A stretch of 64,000 bases of DNA. Source: Actinomycetospora endophytica. Its GTDB lineage: Bacteria; Actinomycetota; Actinomycetes; Mycobacteriales; Pseudonocardiaceae. Within the stretch, counting starts at the first letter, position 1, and the number at the start of each line of letters is the position of its first letter. The translations under genes and the position numbers were made by a program. Below, one piece after another: positions 54,874 through 63,868 of the stretch. The notes beneath the pieces were generated by a model that saw only the letters and a program-made list of their open reading frames with translations, did no database searches and was not told the origin of the DNA. Location of the stretch: NCBI RefSeq assembly GCF_021026375.1, contig NZ_JAJNDB010000003.1, positions 372,001 to 436,000 on the forward strand. Direction: 5' to 3'.

Positions 54874-56253
54874 GTGACCTACGAGATGGACGACCCCGGC
54901 GACGTGACCCTCGACGCCGTCCGACGGGTGGCCTGGGCCGGTGAGGGGATCCGGTTGAGCGCGGCGGCGCTGACGGCGATCGGACGACGGCGGGCGGAGT
55001 TCGTCGCGTTCGTCGAGGCGCACGCCGGCGAGCACCTCTACGGCATCACGACCAAGCACGACGTGGCGGCGAAGACCGTTCTCGACGACGCGGCACGGGC
55101 CGAGTTCGGGCGCGTCCTGCCCCCGACGCCGCCGACGACGGGTGCGCCGCTGCCCGAGCGCGTGACCCGGGCGGCGGTGCTGGCGCGCCTGACCGACGTG
55201 CTGTACGGCACCGCCCCGCTCCGCCCGGAGACCGCCGAGCGGCTCACCGGCCTGCTCGACGGGCCGCTGCCCGCGGTCGCCGAGGGCGGCAACGGCGACC
55301 CGGGCGACGTCATCGCGCTCGGGCGGCTGCTGCGCCCCGCGTTCGAGGGGATCCTCGAGGTCGGCGAGGGGATGGCGCTGGTCAACGGGTCGCCGGTGGC
55401 GTCGGCGGTGCTCGCCGAGGGGGTGCTGCTGGCGACGCAGCGGATCCCCCGGCTCGAGCGGGTGCTGGCCCTGGCCGCGGTCGCCGCCGAGCTGCCCGAC
55501 GCGCACGTCGACCCGGCGTTGGGCGAGCTCTGGGGCGATCCGCACCAGGCCGGAGCGCTCGCGACGTTCCGCGAGCTGCTCGACGGCGGCCGGTGGGAGC
55601 GGCGCGCGTACCAGGCGCCGGTGTCGTTCCGGAGCGCGCCGCGGGTGCTCGGCGGGCTCCGGCGCACGCTCGCCCACGCCGAGGAGGCGGCCGCGATCTC
55701 CCTGCGCTCCGCGTCGAACAATCCGGTCTACGTCGGCCCGGACCGGCGCCCACCGCTGGGCGCGGTGCTGTCCAACGGCGGGTACCACGACCCGCTCGTC
55801 GCGCCGACCCTCGACGCCCTGACCCACGCCTGGGCCGACCTCGCGCAGCTGGTGAACGCACAGCTGAACCGACTGACCGACGGCCTCGCCGCCCTCGAGC
55901 CGGAACCGCGGACCTCGCTGTTCGGAATGACCGCCTCGGGATGGGCCGAGCAGGCCCGTGCCGCGGCGCAGCCCAGCCTCGTCGGGCTCGGGCGCAGCGG
56001 TCAGACCGACACGAGCACCCCGGACGTCCTCGCATGGCGCCGGACGGTCGACGCCGGGGCCGCCCTGGACGTGCTGCTGGCCCTGCTCGCTGTCGCCGCG
56101 GTTCACCTGATCTCCCGGCGCGGGGACACCGTGCCGCCGGCGCTGGCCGGCCTCGCCACCGCCGTTGTCGAGCGCTATCCCCTCGACACCGCACCCCTCG
56201 ACGTCGGCGACGCGCTCGCGGCCGTGCGGGAGCACCTGTCGGACGAGGTGTAG
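54874..56253 (+). CDS. Aromatic amino acid lyase (HAL/PAL) homologue lacking the MIO-forming Ala-Ser-Gly
   Basis: 459 residues from GTG 54874 (ATG 54886 possible). Family landmarks: YGITTKHD near 56 (usual YGVNTGFG), EGMALVNGSP near 165, SASNNPVYV near 285, LSNGGYHDP near 305. The segment that normally reads G-ASG-D is GGNGDPGDVIALGRL: Asp142-Pro143-Gly144 replace Ala-Ser-Gly, so the MIO electrophile cannot form in the usual way. The tyrosine of YSLR-PQ is also replaced (VSFRSAPRV). Length is about 50 residues below HAL. It may catalyse another reaction or have no lyase activity. It lies alone between a hydrolase and an antiporter. Confidence 0.85.
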   Translation: MTYEMDDPGDVTLDAVRRVAWAGEGIRLSAAALTAIGRRRAEFVAFVEAHAGEHLYGITTKHDVAAKTVLDDAARAEFGRVLPPTPPTTGAPLPERVTRAAVLARLTDVLYGTAPLRPETAERLTGLLDGPLPAVAEGGNGDPGDVIALGRLLRPAFEGILEVGEGMALVNGSPVASAVLAEGVLLATQRIPRLERVLALAAVAAELPDAHVDPALGELWGDPHQAGALATFRELLDGGRWERRAYQAPVSFRSAPRVLGGLRRTLAHAEEAAAISLRSASNNPVYVGPDRRPPLGAVLSNGGYHDPLVAPTLDALTHAWADLAQLVNAQLNRLTDGLAALEPEPRTSLFGMTASGWAEQARAAAQPSLVGLGRSGQTDTSTPDVLAWRRTVDAGAALDVLLALLAVAAVHLISRRGDTVPPALAGLATAVVERYPLDTAPLDVGDALAAVREHLSDEV

Positions 56254-56295
56254 ATGCGCTTGGCTCGGCACCACCCGGGCGGAGGGAGGTGACCG

Positions 56296-57903
56296 ATGCA
56301 GGACGCGCACCTGCTCGAGGTCCTCGTCGTCGTGCTGGCCGCGGTGCTGGTGCTGAGCGTGGTCGCGCGGTGGCTGCGCATCGCCGCGCCGTTGGTGCTG
56401 CTGGTGGGCGGGGTGCCGCTGGCGTTCGTGCCGTGGATGGCCGGGGTGGCGCTGCCGCCCGAGGTGGTGCTGCTGCTGTTCCTGCCCGCGCTGCTCTACT
56501 GGGAGGCGCTGACCACCTCGTGGCGGGAGCTGCGCGCGAACCTGCGGGTGGTGGTGCTGACCTCGGTGTTCCTGGTGCTGGCGACGGCGGGGGTGGTCGC
56601 GGTCGTCGGGCACGCGCTCGGGCTGTCCTGGCCGGTGGCGTGGGTGCTGGGCGCGGTCGTCGCGCCCACCGACGCGACCGCGGTCACCGCCATCGCGACC
56701 GGGCTCCCCCGCCGGTTCCTGACGACGCTGCGCGCGGAGAGCCTCGTCAACGACGGCACCGCCCTGGTCGTCTTCGCCGTCGCGCTCGCGGTGGCCACCG
56801 GCGAGCAGAGCTTCAGCTGGCCCGGCGCCCTCGGCCGCTTCGCGCTCTCCTACCTGGGCGGGGCGCTGGCCGGGCTGCTCGTCGCGTGGCTGTCGGTCCA
56901 GGCCCGCCGGATCGCCACGGACCGGCTGCTCGAGAACACCGTCGACGTGCTCACGCCGTTCGCGGCCTATCTGCTCGCCGAGCTGGTCGGGGCGTCCGGG
57001 GTGCTGGCCGTGGTCGTCGTCGGGCTCGGGATGGCCCGGATGGGGCCGCGCATCACCGCGGCCCGCACCCGGCTGCAGGCGCGCGGCTTCTGGCAGATCA
57101 GCACGTTCCTGCTCAACGGTGCCCTGTTCGTGCTGGTCGGCCTGCAGTTGCGCGGTGCGCTCGCGGCGCTGCAGGACTACTCGCTCGGTCAGGCCGTGCT
57201 CGACGCCGGTCTGGTCGCCCTCGCCGTCATGGGCACGCGGGTGGTGTGGAACTACACGACGCCCTACATCATCCGGGCGGTCGACCGGCGGCCCGTCCAG
57301 CGGGCCCGGCGCATCGGTGCGCGGCAGCGGCTCGTGGGCGCCTGGGCCGGCTTCCGCGGCGGGGTGTCGCTGGCCGCCGCGCTCGCCGTCCCGCTCACGC
57401 TCGTCGACGGCCGTCCGTTCCCCGGCCGCGACCTGATCATCGTCGTGACCTTCGGCGTCATCCTGGTGACCCTCGTCGTCCAGGGCCTGACGCTGCCCGC
57501 GGTGCTGCGGTTCGCGCGGCTGCCCGAGGACACCGGCGTGGTCTCCGAGGAGCACCTCGCCCGGCGCACCGCCACCCGGGCGGGGCTCGACGCCCTCGCC
57601 GACACCGCCGCCCGGCTCGGGGTCTCGCCCGCCGCCGTCGACCGGGTCCGCGAGGACTACCGCGAGCACCTCGTCCTGCTGCGCGACGGCCCCGACCACG
57701 ACGGTGACGCCGACCACGCCGAGCGGGACCGGGCCGACCAGGAGGACTACCAGCGACTGCGTGCGGCCCTGCTCGCCGAGAAACGCCGGGCCGTGCTCGC
57801 CCTGCGCGACGAGGGCACCATCGACGACATCGTCCTGCGCCGCGTCCAGAGCACCTTCGACACCGAGGAGATACGGCTGACCGCCGCCGCCGAACCGGAC
57901 TGA
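56296..57903 (+). CDS. Na+/H+ antiporter (CPA1/NhaP type)
   Basis: 535 residues from ATG 56296 with GGAGGGAGG. About 12 membrane helices; CPA1 motifs VAPTDATAVTAI near residue 115 and ESLVNDGTALVVF near 152 contain the ion-binding Asp residues; AGFRGGVSLAAALAVP near 350. A cytoplasmic tail of ~120 residues ends the protein and includes an acidic/His stretch (GPDHDGDADHAERDRADQED), perhaps for regulation by pH. It exchanges Na+ or K+ for protons at the inner membrane. Confidence 0.92.
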   Translation: MQDAHLLEVLVVVLAAVLVLSVVARWLRIAAPLVLLVGGVPLAFVPWMAGVALPPEVVLLLFLPALLYWEALTTSWRELRANLRVVVLTSVFLVLATAGVVAVVGHALGLSWPVAWVLGAVVAPTDATAVTAIATGLPRRFLTTLRAESLVNDGTALVVFAVALAVATGEQSFSWPGALGRFALSYLGGALAGLLVAWLSVQARRIATDRLLENTVDVLTPFAAYLLAELVGASGVLAVVVVGLGMARMGPRITAARTRLQARGFWQISTFLLNGALFVLVGLQLRGALAALQDYSLGQAVLDAGLVALAVMGTRVVWNYTTPYIIRAVDRRPVQRARRIGARQRLVGAWAGFRGGVSLAAALAVPLTLVDGRPFPGRDLIIVVTFGVILVTLVVQGLTLPAVLRFARLPEDTGVVSEEHLARRTATRAGLDALADTAARLGVSPAAVDRVREDYREHLVLLRDGPDHDGDADHAERDRADQEDYQRLRAALLAEKRRAVLALRDEGTIDDIVLRRVQSTFDTEEIRLTAAAEPD

Positions 57904-57966
57904 TCGCGTCTCGGGGACGGCGTGGTCCCTGGGCACCGCGGCCCGGGTGGACGAAGCTCGGCCGCG

Positions 57967-58812
57967 ATGAACTGCCCGGGACCGCACCTGCCGCGACGGC
58001 GGCTGCTGGGACTGCTCGGTCTCGGTGCCGTCGCCGCGCTCACCGGGTTCGCCGGCGGATCGGGAGCGAACGCCGCCGTGCCGACCGCCGAGGCCGGCGG
58101 GCCGGCCGCGCCTCCCCCGCCGCCGGCACCGATCCCGGTCCCGCCGGAGGCACCGCTGGCCGGCGGACCGGTCGTGCTGCGGGAGGGCCCGACGACGACG
58201 AACCGGATCGCGCTCACCATCGACGACGGGTACTGCGCCGACTGCGTCGCCGGCTACACCGACTTCGTCGCCCGCACCGGCATCAACCTGACCTTCAGCC
58301 CGAACGGCATCTACGGGCCCGCCTGGGCACCCTCGGCGCCGACCCTCGCGCCGCTCGTGGAGCGCGGTCAGCTGCAGATCATCAACCACACCTACACCCA
58401 CCAGGGCCTCGAGGGCGCCGGGTCGTCCACGGTGCGCGAGGAGCTCGAACGCAACGAGGCCTGGATCGAGGCGACGTTCCGCACCACCGCCCGGCCCTGG
58501 TGGCGACCCCCGTACGGCCGGTACGACGAGTCGCTGGAACAGCACGCCGCGGAGCTCGGCTACGACCGGCTGGTGATGTGGAACGGGTCGTACGCCGACT
58601 CCCAGCTGATCACCCCGGAGTTCCTGCTCGCCCAGGCCTCGATGGCGTTCAAGCCGGGCGGGATCGTGCTCGGCCACGCCAACCACCCGACGGTGCTGGG
58701 GCTGTTCGGCCCGCTGGTCGAGATGCTCCAGCAGCGCGGCCTGCGACCGGTGACGCTGCGGGCCCTGCTCGACGGCCACGGCCGACTCCGGGAACCGGGC
58801 CCCGGCGGGTAG
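57967..58812 (+). CDS. Secreted polysaccharide deacetylase (NodB domain)
   Basis: 281 residues from ATG 57967. The N-terminus has PRRRLLGLLGLGAVAALTG, a Tat-like twin-arginine signal. A Pro/Ala-rich linker follows, then the NodB domain: metal Asp in LTIDDGYCADC, HxxxH as NHTYTHQ, RPPYGRYDES and the final GIVLGHANHPT. It should remove N- or O-acetyl groups from cell-wall or external polysaccharide outside the membrane. The following gap (58813-58920) has a nine-base inverted repeat GCCGACGCC/GGCGTCGGC far apart. Confidence 0.88.
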   Translation: MNCPGPHLPRRRLLGLLGLGAVAALTGFAGGSGANAAVPTAEAGGPAAPPPPPAPIPVPPEAPLAGGPVVLREGPTTTNRIALTIDDGYCADCVAGYTDFVARTGINLTFSPNGIYGPAWAPSAPTLAPLVERGQLQIINHTYTHQGLEGAGSSTVREELERNEAWIEATFRTTARPWWRPPYGRYDESLEQHAAELGYDRLVMWNGSYADSQLITPEFLLAQASMAFKPGGIVLGHANHPTVLGLFGPLVEMLQQRGLRPVTLRALLDGHGRLREPGPGG

Positions 58813-58920
58813 CCGACGCCGCGGGCGGGTCACGGATTCGTCACGTCGTGAACGGTCGCGGTCCCTGCGGCGTGTGTGGTCGGACGGACAGGGGGCGTCG
58901 GCCTGAGGGCGGCCGTCGGT

Positions 58921-59838
58921 TCAGGCACTCGACCAGGTCAGCCACGGCTTCGCCGCCACCGCGTCCTGCACACGTGCCGCGTAACCGTCCCCGGTCGGGG
59001 AATGCCAGTCCCCGGCGAACCATCGACCCACGCACCCGTAGAGGTCGCCGGCCTGATAACCGTCTCCCAGCCACGTGTCCCATCCCTCGTAGCAGCCCCG
59101 GATCACGGCGGCATAGGTGTCGACGGCGTATGCGGTCGACTGCTCGGTCCACGGCCACCCTCCGGTGCCGGTGGCCTGCGGGTTCTCCAGGGAGCACCAC
59201 TTGGCCTGCAGGATCCCGAAGCTGGACGGCCCGCCGGGGCCGTACGGTGCCCCCGGCGGGGACCCCCCGCAATTGCCGAAGTCGCCGAAGCCCCGGTGAT
59301 TGACCGGGGCACCCGTCGAGCTGTGCAGCCCCTGGTACCAGTTCGACTCCACCACCGCCTCGCCCCGGATGACCTCGTCTGGAAGACCCCACTTCGCTGC
59401 CGCCCACTGGATGATCTCGTCGGTGGTGCCGGTGAAGTTCCCGGTCACTCGCCCGAACACCGCCGGCCCGTTGATCATCCCGGCGTAGCCGTCCAGATGG
59501 GTGCCGGGCGGCGCGACCGTCTGGTTGGCCGTCGCATTCTGCGGTCGCGGTTCCCACGAGGACCGGTGCACCATCGCGGCGGCCGCGGCATCGTCGGGAA
59601 GCGTTGCGAAGCTCCCGACGGGGCGGAGCATGAAGTAGCCGTCCGGCGTCGGCGGCCCGTCCGTCACCGGGCCCGTCGCGGTGTCACCCGATCCTGCCGA
59701 CGGGGGGCTCGTCGCGGGCGGGGGCGCGGACGCCGCGGGAGGGCCGGCGCAGCCGCCGACGAACAGCGCCACCGCCGCCGCGGCCACGACCAGAGCCGAC
59801 CGGCGGGGACGACGGGCTGGGCGCGGGGTCGAGGTCAT
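58921..59838 (-). CDS. Lysozyme-like (SLT-fold) lipoprotein
   Basis: 305 residues. Lipoprotein signal ALVVAAAAVALFVGGCAG with lipobox VGGC. A Pro/Ala/Ser-rich linker follows (to ~60). The C-terminal part has a transglycosylase-like pattern: AAAKWGLPDEVIRGEAVVESNWYQG with the likely catalytic Glu and SSFGILQAKW for the usual GxxQ region; three or more Cys suggest disulfides. A peptidoglycan or polysaccharide-acting hydrolase is likely. Its start overlaps the Gfo/Idh/MocA gene by four bases, unusual for such unlike proteins. Confidence 0.75.
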   Translation of the reverse strand: MTSTPRPARRPRRSALVVAAAAVALFVGGCAGPPAASAPPPATSPPSAGSGDTATGPVTDGPPTPDGYFMLRPVGSFATLPDDAAAAAMVHRSSWEPRPQNATANQTVAPPGTHLDGYAGMINGPAVFGRVTGNFTGTTDEIIQWAAAKWGLPDEVIRGEAVVESNWYQGLHSSTGAPVNHRGFGDFGNCGGSPPGAPYGPGGPSSFGILQAKWCSLENPQATGTGGWPWTEQSTAYAVDTYAAVIRGCYEGWDTWLGDGYQAGDLYGCVGRWFAGDWHSPTGDGYAARVQDAVAAKPWLTWSSA

Positions 59839-60854
59839 GACACGGTCTTCATCCCGCGGCGCACGGATACGGTGAGAGCCTCCGGGGCCTTGTCGGTGGA
59901 CGCCAGGACGCGGACCACGTCGAGTCCACGCTCCCCCGGGGTGTCCGGTCGCCGCCCTGAGCGCAGGCAGTTCACGAAGTGGGCGTCCTGCACCGCGAGC
60001 GGCTCGGTGAACTGCACGTACGGCGAGACGATGTCGCCGTTGCGGTAGGACACCGGCAGCGCGTGCACGTCGTCGGGGTCGGGAACGTCGACCCCGATGT
60101 CGTAGACCCGGATGCGCTCGTTGTCGGAGAGATCGTTGTAGACCGCCATCTTGCGTTCCCCGACGACCGTGATCCGCCGGACCTTGCGGGGATCGAGCCA
60201 GCTCACGTGACTGTAGGACTGGACGTCACTGCGTTCGAAGGTCATCTGCACGTACGCGACATCGGCCAGGTCCCGCCCGACGTGGCCCTGCGCCCACACC
60301 TCGGTCCTCGTCGGCATCTCTCCGAGCAGATAGGAGATGATGGAGATGTCGTGCGGCGCCAGATCCCAGATGACGTTGCAGTCCCTCTGGTATCTCCCCA
60401 GATCCAGCCGGGCCGTGTCGATGTAGAGGATGCGTCCCAGCTCGCCCGAGTCGACGATCTCCTTCAGCTTCCACACCGCCGCGTTGTACTCGAACGTGTG
60501 GCCCACCATCAGACACACGCCCTTCCCGGCCGCACGCTCCACCATCAGTTCCGCGTCGGGCACGGTCATCGCGAGCGGCTTCTCGACGAGCACACCCTTC
60601 CCGGCCTCGATCGCCAGCAACGACAGCCCGCAGTGCGCCCGCGGCGGCGCGGCGATCACGACGGCATCCAGATCGGGCAGGGCCGACTCGAGGTCACACT
60701 CGACCTCGGCCCCGGGGTGGACCCGGCCCGCCTCGGCCAGGCGGTCCGCATTCGAATCGATCACCGTGACGGCCACGTCCGGTAGACCGCCGAGCACCCG
60801 GACGTGTTTCGACCCCCAGTATCCGTATCCGACGACGCCGATACGATCGACCAT
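59835..60854 (-). CDS. Gfo/Idh/MocA-family sugar dehydrogenase
   Basis: 339 residues. NAD-binding GVVGYGYWGSKHVRVL, EKPLAMTVPDAE (catalytic Lys) near residue 92, VGHTFEYN near 118, WDLAPHDISIISYLLG (catalytic His) near 165. It resembles WlbA/WbpB-type UDP-N-acetylglucosaminuronate dehydrogenases used in polysaccharide sugar synthesis (inference). Upstream lies a Wzz-like gene, downstream the lipoprotein, so the three form a surface-polysaccharide group on one strand. Confidence 0.88.
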   Translation of the reverse strand: MVDRIGVVGYGYWGSKHVRVLGGLPDVAVTVIDSNADRLAEAGRVHPGAEVECDLESALPDLDAVVIAAPPRAHCGLSLLAIEAGKGVLVEKPLAMTVPDAELMVERAAGKGVCLMVGHTFEYNAAVWKLKEIVDSGELGRILYIDTARLDLGRYQRDCNVIWDLAPHDISIISYLLGEMPTRTEVWAQGHVGRDLADVAYVQMTFERSDVQSYSHVSWLDPRKVRRITVVGERKMAVYNDLSDNERIRVYDIGVDVPDPDDVHALPVSYRNGDIVSPYVQFTEPLAVQDAHFVNCLRSGRRPDTPGERGLDVVRVLASTDKAPEALTVSVRRGMKTVS

Positions 60855-61168
60855 CAGATTCCCCAGCTTCCCGTTCCTCGCACCGAGCTCACCGGTTCGC
60901 TGCCCCTCGGTCGGACCGCCGGCCGTATCAGCTCCATTTGCTCACGCATGGGGTCTGCCGACTTTCTTAAAGACCCGCCCAGCGTTTCCCTCGGACCGTC
61001 CCTGGATCGGCGGCCCGGGAGACGCGAATCGTCGATTCCGACCGGGTGGACGTACGGCCGCACGCGACGTTGCTCACCGATCGACCACAGTGGCGTCACA
61101 CTTCCGTCACCAACCTGTGAGAACGGTGGGAAACGACGTCGGAACGCGGCGCGGGGCGGGGCCACGCG
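60855..61168. other. 314-base intergenic region upstream of sugar dehydrogenase
   Basis: No gene is supported. GGGTCT and AGACCC near 60953-60978 can pair around an AT-rich loop (CTTTCTTAAAG), and TCACAC/GTGTGA-type half-sites lie near 61096-61122. The reverse-strand promoter of the sugar dehydrogenase is expected here but no convincing pair of boxes was found. Confidence 0.45.
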
Positions 61169-62017
61169 TCACGGCTCTGGGCTTCGGCCGGGCCGTCGCC
61201 GGGCGAGGATCGTCACGGCCGCCAGCGCGATCACCAACCCGCTCGCCGCCCCGATGATGGTGCCGAGGACGGGGTGCGGACTGACGGCGCCTCCGGGATA
61301 GGCGGGGACGACGATCTGCGCCTGCGGCTGTGCGACCTGCGACAGCATCAGGGTGTCCAGCTGCGAGCCGAGGCTACCGGCACGGTCCGCTGCCGACGGG
61401 AGCTGAGCGAGGGCCGCGGCGCTGCCGTCCACGCGGAGCTGCTGGATCTGGTTCTGCGCGGCGGTGAGCTGGCCCTGGAGGTAGCGAATCTGGTCGGACG
61501 AAGGCTTCGGCGACTCGCTGACCGCGAGGTACTGCCTGCTCACGGAGTCTGCAAGCCGTACGGCGAGCTCCTGCGACGGGTCGTGGACCTCGAAGTTCAG
61601 GATCTCGCTCCCGAACGGGACCGTGACAGTGAGCTTCTGCGCCAGTTCGGTCGTGGTCAGCCCGTTCCGCGTGGCCACGGGGCCGAGTACGGCGTTGCTC
61701 TGGGCGAGAGCCGCCTGCGTGATCAGGTTCTGGTCCTCGTCGAGGAATCCGGTCGGCTGTTGATCGGTGATGAGGTACAGCACGGACGCGCGACCGGCAT
61801 ATTCGGTGGGCCACAACAGGGACGCACCGAAGCCGATCACGGCGCCCACCAGGACGAGCACCACACCCGTCACGACCAGCTGCCGGAACTGTCGGCGGGG
61901 CCGCACCGGGGAAGGGAGTGGCACTTCCTCGGGATCGCCACCGGCCGTGCTCGACGGCGGGACCTCCGGTCCGGGCACCGTTCCGCCGAGGTGCGAGGTC
62001 GAAGAAGGGCGTGTCAT
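61169..62017 (-). CDS. Wzz/YveK-like chain-length determinant protein
   Basis: 282 residues. A disordered Pro-rich N-terminus (~40) precedes the first membrane helix (RQLVVTGVVLVLVGAVIGFG). The external part contains YAGRASVLYLITDQQPTG, a coiled segment with IRYLQGQLTAAQNQIQQLR, and ends in a Pro motif (VSPHPVLG) before the second helix TIIGAASGLVIALAAVTIL. This is the Wzz arrangement for polysaccharide co-polymerases. No tyrosine-kinase domain is attached. Confidence 0.87.
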   Translation of the reverse strand: MTRPSSTSHLGGTVPGPEVPPSSTAGGDPEEVPLPSPVRPRRQFRQLVVTGVVLVLVGAVIGFGASLLWPTEYAGRASVLYLITDQQPTGFLDEDQNLITQAALAQSNAVLGPVATRNGLTTTELAQKLTVTVPFGSEILNFEVHDPSQELAVRLADSVSRQYLAVSESPKPSSDQIRYLQGQLTAAQNQIQQLRVDGSAAALAQLPSAADRAGSLGSQLDTLMLSQVAQPQAQIVVPAYPGGAVSPHPVLGTIIGAASGLVIALAAVTILARRRPGRSPEP

Positions 62018-62291
62018 GCAGCGCCACCTTTCCGGAAGTGGGACGAAAGCCCCGAGTGGTCACCAGAAGACCGGGATCACGCCCATCGGACTCCGATCGA
62101 CGAGTGGCCGGGAGACCGTTTCCTCCGCCCCTTCTGACGTCCCTCGGTCTCGCAGGTTGCTCACTGGACAGAAGTCTCTGGACCTGATCTCCGTGATTGC
62201 TCCGACATCTCCGGCAATTGGCGTCGATTCCTCTTGCGGCAGGTCAGGCAGGAGCTGACCGGAGTCGGTCTCGACCGGGCCGGCGGCAAGA

Positions 62292-62519
62292 TCAATCGCC
62301 CTGGTCCAGTTCGTCGGCCCGCGCCCGGAGCAGATCGAGCAGGTCCTCGGTGGGGAGGACGAGTGATGGCGCTCCCGCCAGGCGGCGCAGTTCCGCGGCG
62401 ACGACCGGCGCCGAGATCACCCGGAGGAGGTCGTCGTCCACGGCGTCCTCGATCCCCGACCAGCTGGCGAGATCGCGCACGTACTGCAGGGACGACTTCG
62501 GTATCTCGAGCTCCGGCAC
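62292..62519 (-). CDS. Small protein of unknown function, 75 residues
   Basis: Start GTG 62517-62519 has GAGGAAC directly upstream. The sequence is helical and acidic: PELEIPKSSLQYVRDLASWSGI, EDAVDDDLLRVISAPVVAAELRRL, LPTEDLLDLLRARADEL. No signal peptide, no Cys, no recognised family. It follows the sigma-factor gene on the same strand but is separated by a strong 34-base-pair hairpin, so it probably has its own promoter. It could be a small regulator or antitoxin-like protein; this is a guess. Confidence 0.45.
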   Translation of the reverse strand: MPELEIPKSSLQYVRDLASWSGIEDAVDDDLLRVISAPVVAAELRRLAGAPSLVLPTEDLLDLLRARADELDQGD

Positions 62520-62610
62520 CGTTCCTCCTCGTCGCCGCGCCGACGTCGTTACGACGAGACACGCAGCGGGGGCGGCGACGGTTCGGGACGAGACGAACAC
62601 GTGACCCGGG

Positions 62611-62688
62611 ACAGGTGCACTTCGTGCCCGTGAGTACTTGTGGTTGCTGTAGCCACCACAAGTACTCAGGGGCACGAAGTGCACCTGT
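62611..62688. terminator. 34-base-pair inverted repeat at end of sigma-factor gene
   Basis: Arms 62611-62644 and 62655-62688 match at 33 of 34 positions around a 10-base loop; the left arm starts ACAGGTGCACTTCGTGCCC. The sigma gene's stop (62666-62668) and its last seven codons lie in the right arm. It should terminate sigma-factor transcription. Confidence 0.8.
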
Positions 62689-63859
62689 CGCGGCGCTCCA
62701 GCAGGAACGCCCGCTCGGTGTCGTTGCCGGCCAGCGCCGCCGCCTCGTCGTAGGCATCGGCGGCCTCGTCGGCGCGGCCGAGCCGGGCCAGCAGGTCCGC
62801 GCGGGTCGCGGGCAGCAGGTGGTAGCCGGGGATGTCGAGTTCCTCGACGGCGGCGAGCGCGGCCTCGGGCCCGTGCACCTCGGCGAGCGCGACGGCGCGG
62901 TTGAGCGCGACGATCGGGGTCGGCGTGTGCTGGAGCAGCTGGTCGTAGAGGGCCAGGACCTGCGTCCAGTCGGTGGCCGCGCCGTCGGTGTGCACGGCGT
63001 TGATGGCGGCCTGGATCTGGTACGGCCCGGGTCGGTCGCGGCGCAGGCAGCGTCGCACGAGCTCGTGGCCCTCGGCGATGAGATCGGCGTTCCAGAGGCT
63101 GCGATCCTGCTCGGCCAGGGTGACCAGCTCGCCGTCGGGACCCAGGCGGGCCGGGCGCCGGGCCTCGGTGAGCAGCAGCAGCGCGAGCAGCCCGAGCACC
63201 TCCGGCTCATCGGGCATCAGGTCGGCCAGGGCGCGGGCCAGCCGCACGGCCTCGTGCGACAGATCGGTTCGAAGCAGCGTGCCGGTCGACGCGGCGTAGC
63301 CCTCGTTGAAGATCAGGTACAGCGCGGTGAGCACCGGCGGCAGCCGGTCGGGCAGCTCCGCCGCGCCGGGCACCCGGTACGGGATGGCGGCATCGCGGAT
63401 CTTCTTCTTCGCCCGGACGATGCGCTGGGAGATGGTCGCCTCGGGCACCAGGTAGGCGCGGGCGATCTCGGGCACCTCCAGCCCGCCGAGCAGGCGGAGG
63501 GTGAGCGCGGTCTGGGCGAGCGGCGAGAGCGCGGGGTGGCAGCAGGTGAAGATCAGCCGGAGCTGGTCGTCGCGCACCGGTCCCACCTCCTCCCCCGGCT
63601 CGTCGGACCGGTTCAGCAGCAGCGCCTGCGCGTGGCGGGCCTCGCGGGTCGATTCACGGCGCAGGCGGTCGATGGCCTGGTTGCGGGCGGTGGTGACGAT
63701 CCAGGCGCCCGGGTTGGGCGGCAGCACGTCCCACTTCGTCACGGCGATGGCGAACGCGTCCTGCACGGCCTCCTCGGCGAGTCCGATGTCGCCGAGGAGG
63801 CGTGTCACGGTGGCGACGCAGCTGCCGTACTCGGCCCGGTAGACGCTGGTGAGGTCCAT
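62666..63859 (-). CDS. ECF sigma factor of the ECF42/DUF6596 type
   Basis: 397 residues, ATG 63857-63859. Region 2 from ~5-75 (YRAEYGSCVATVTRLLGDIGLAEEAVQDAFAIAVTKW, NPGAWIVTTARNQAIDRLRR), region 4 at ~105-160 (LTLRLLGGLEVPEIARAYLVPEATISQRIVRAKKKI). A long C-terminal TPR-like extension follows (about 180-397: LYLIFNEGYAAS, INAVHTDGAATDW, YDQLLQHTPTPIVALNRAVALAEVHGP), typical of ECF42. These sigma factors have no anti-sigma gene but go with DGPF/YCII proteins, as here (gene at 63869). Confidence 0.94.
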   Translation of the reverse strand: MDLTSVYRAEYGSCVATVTRLLGDIGLAEEAVQDAFAIAVTKWDVLPPNPGAWIVTTARNQAIDRLRRESTREARHAQALLLNRSDEPGEEVGPVRDDQLRLIFTCCHPALSPLAQTALTLRLLGGLEVPEIARAYLVPEATISQRIVRAKKKIRDAAIPYRVPGAAELPDRLPPVLTALYLIFNEGYAASTGTLLRTDLSHEAVRLARALADLMPDEPEVLGLLALLLLTEARRPARLGPDGELVTLAEQDRSLWNADLIAEGHELVRRCLRRDRPGPYQIQAAINAVHTDGAATDWTQVLALYDQLLQHTPTPIVALNRAVALAEVHGPEAALAAVEELDIPGYHLLPATRADLLARLGRADEAADAYDEAAALAGNDTERAFLLERRDRCTSCP

Positions 63860-63868
63860 CGGTCCCGA

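Noticed and set aside
58814..58897. GCCGACGCC and GGCGTCGGC as a terminator between the deacetylase and lipoprotein genes
   Set aside because: The arms are only nine bases and about 65 bases apart; chance pairing in this GC-rich DNA is likely.
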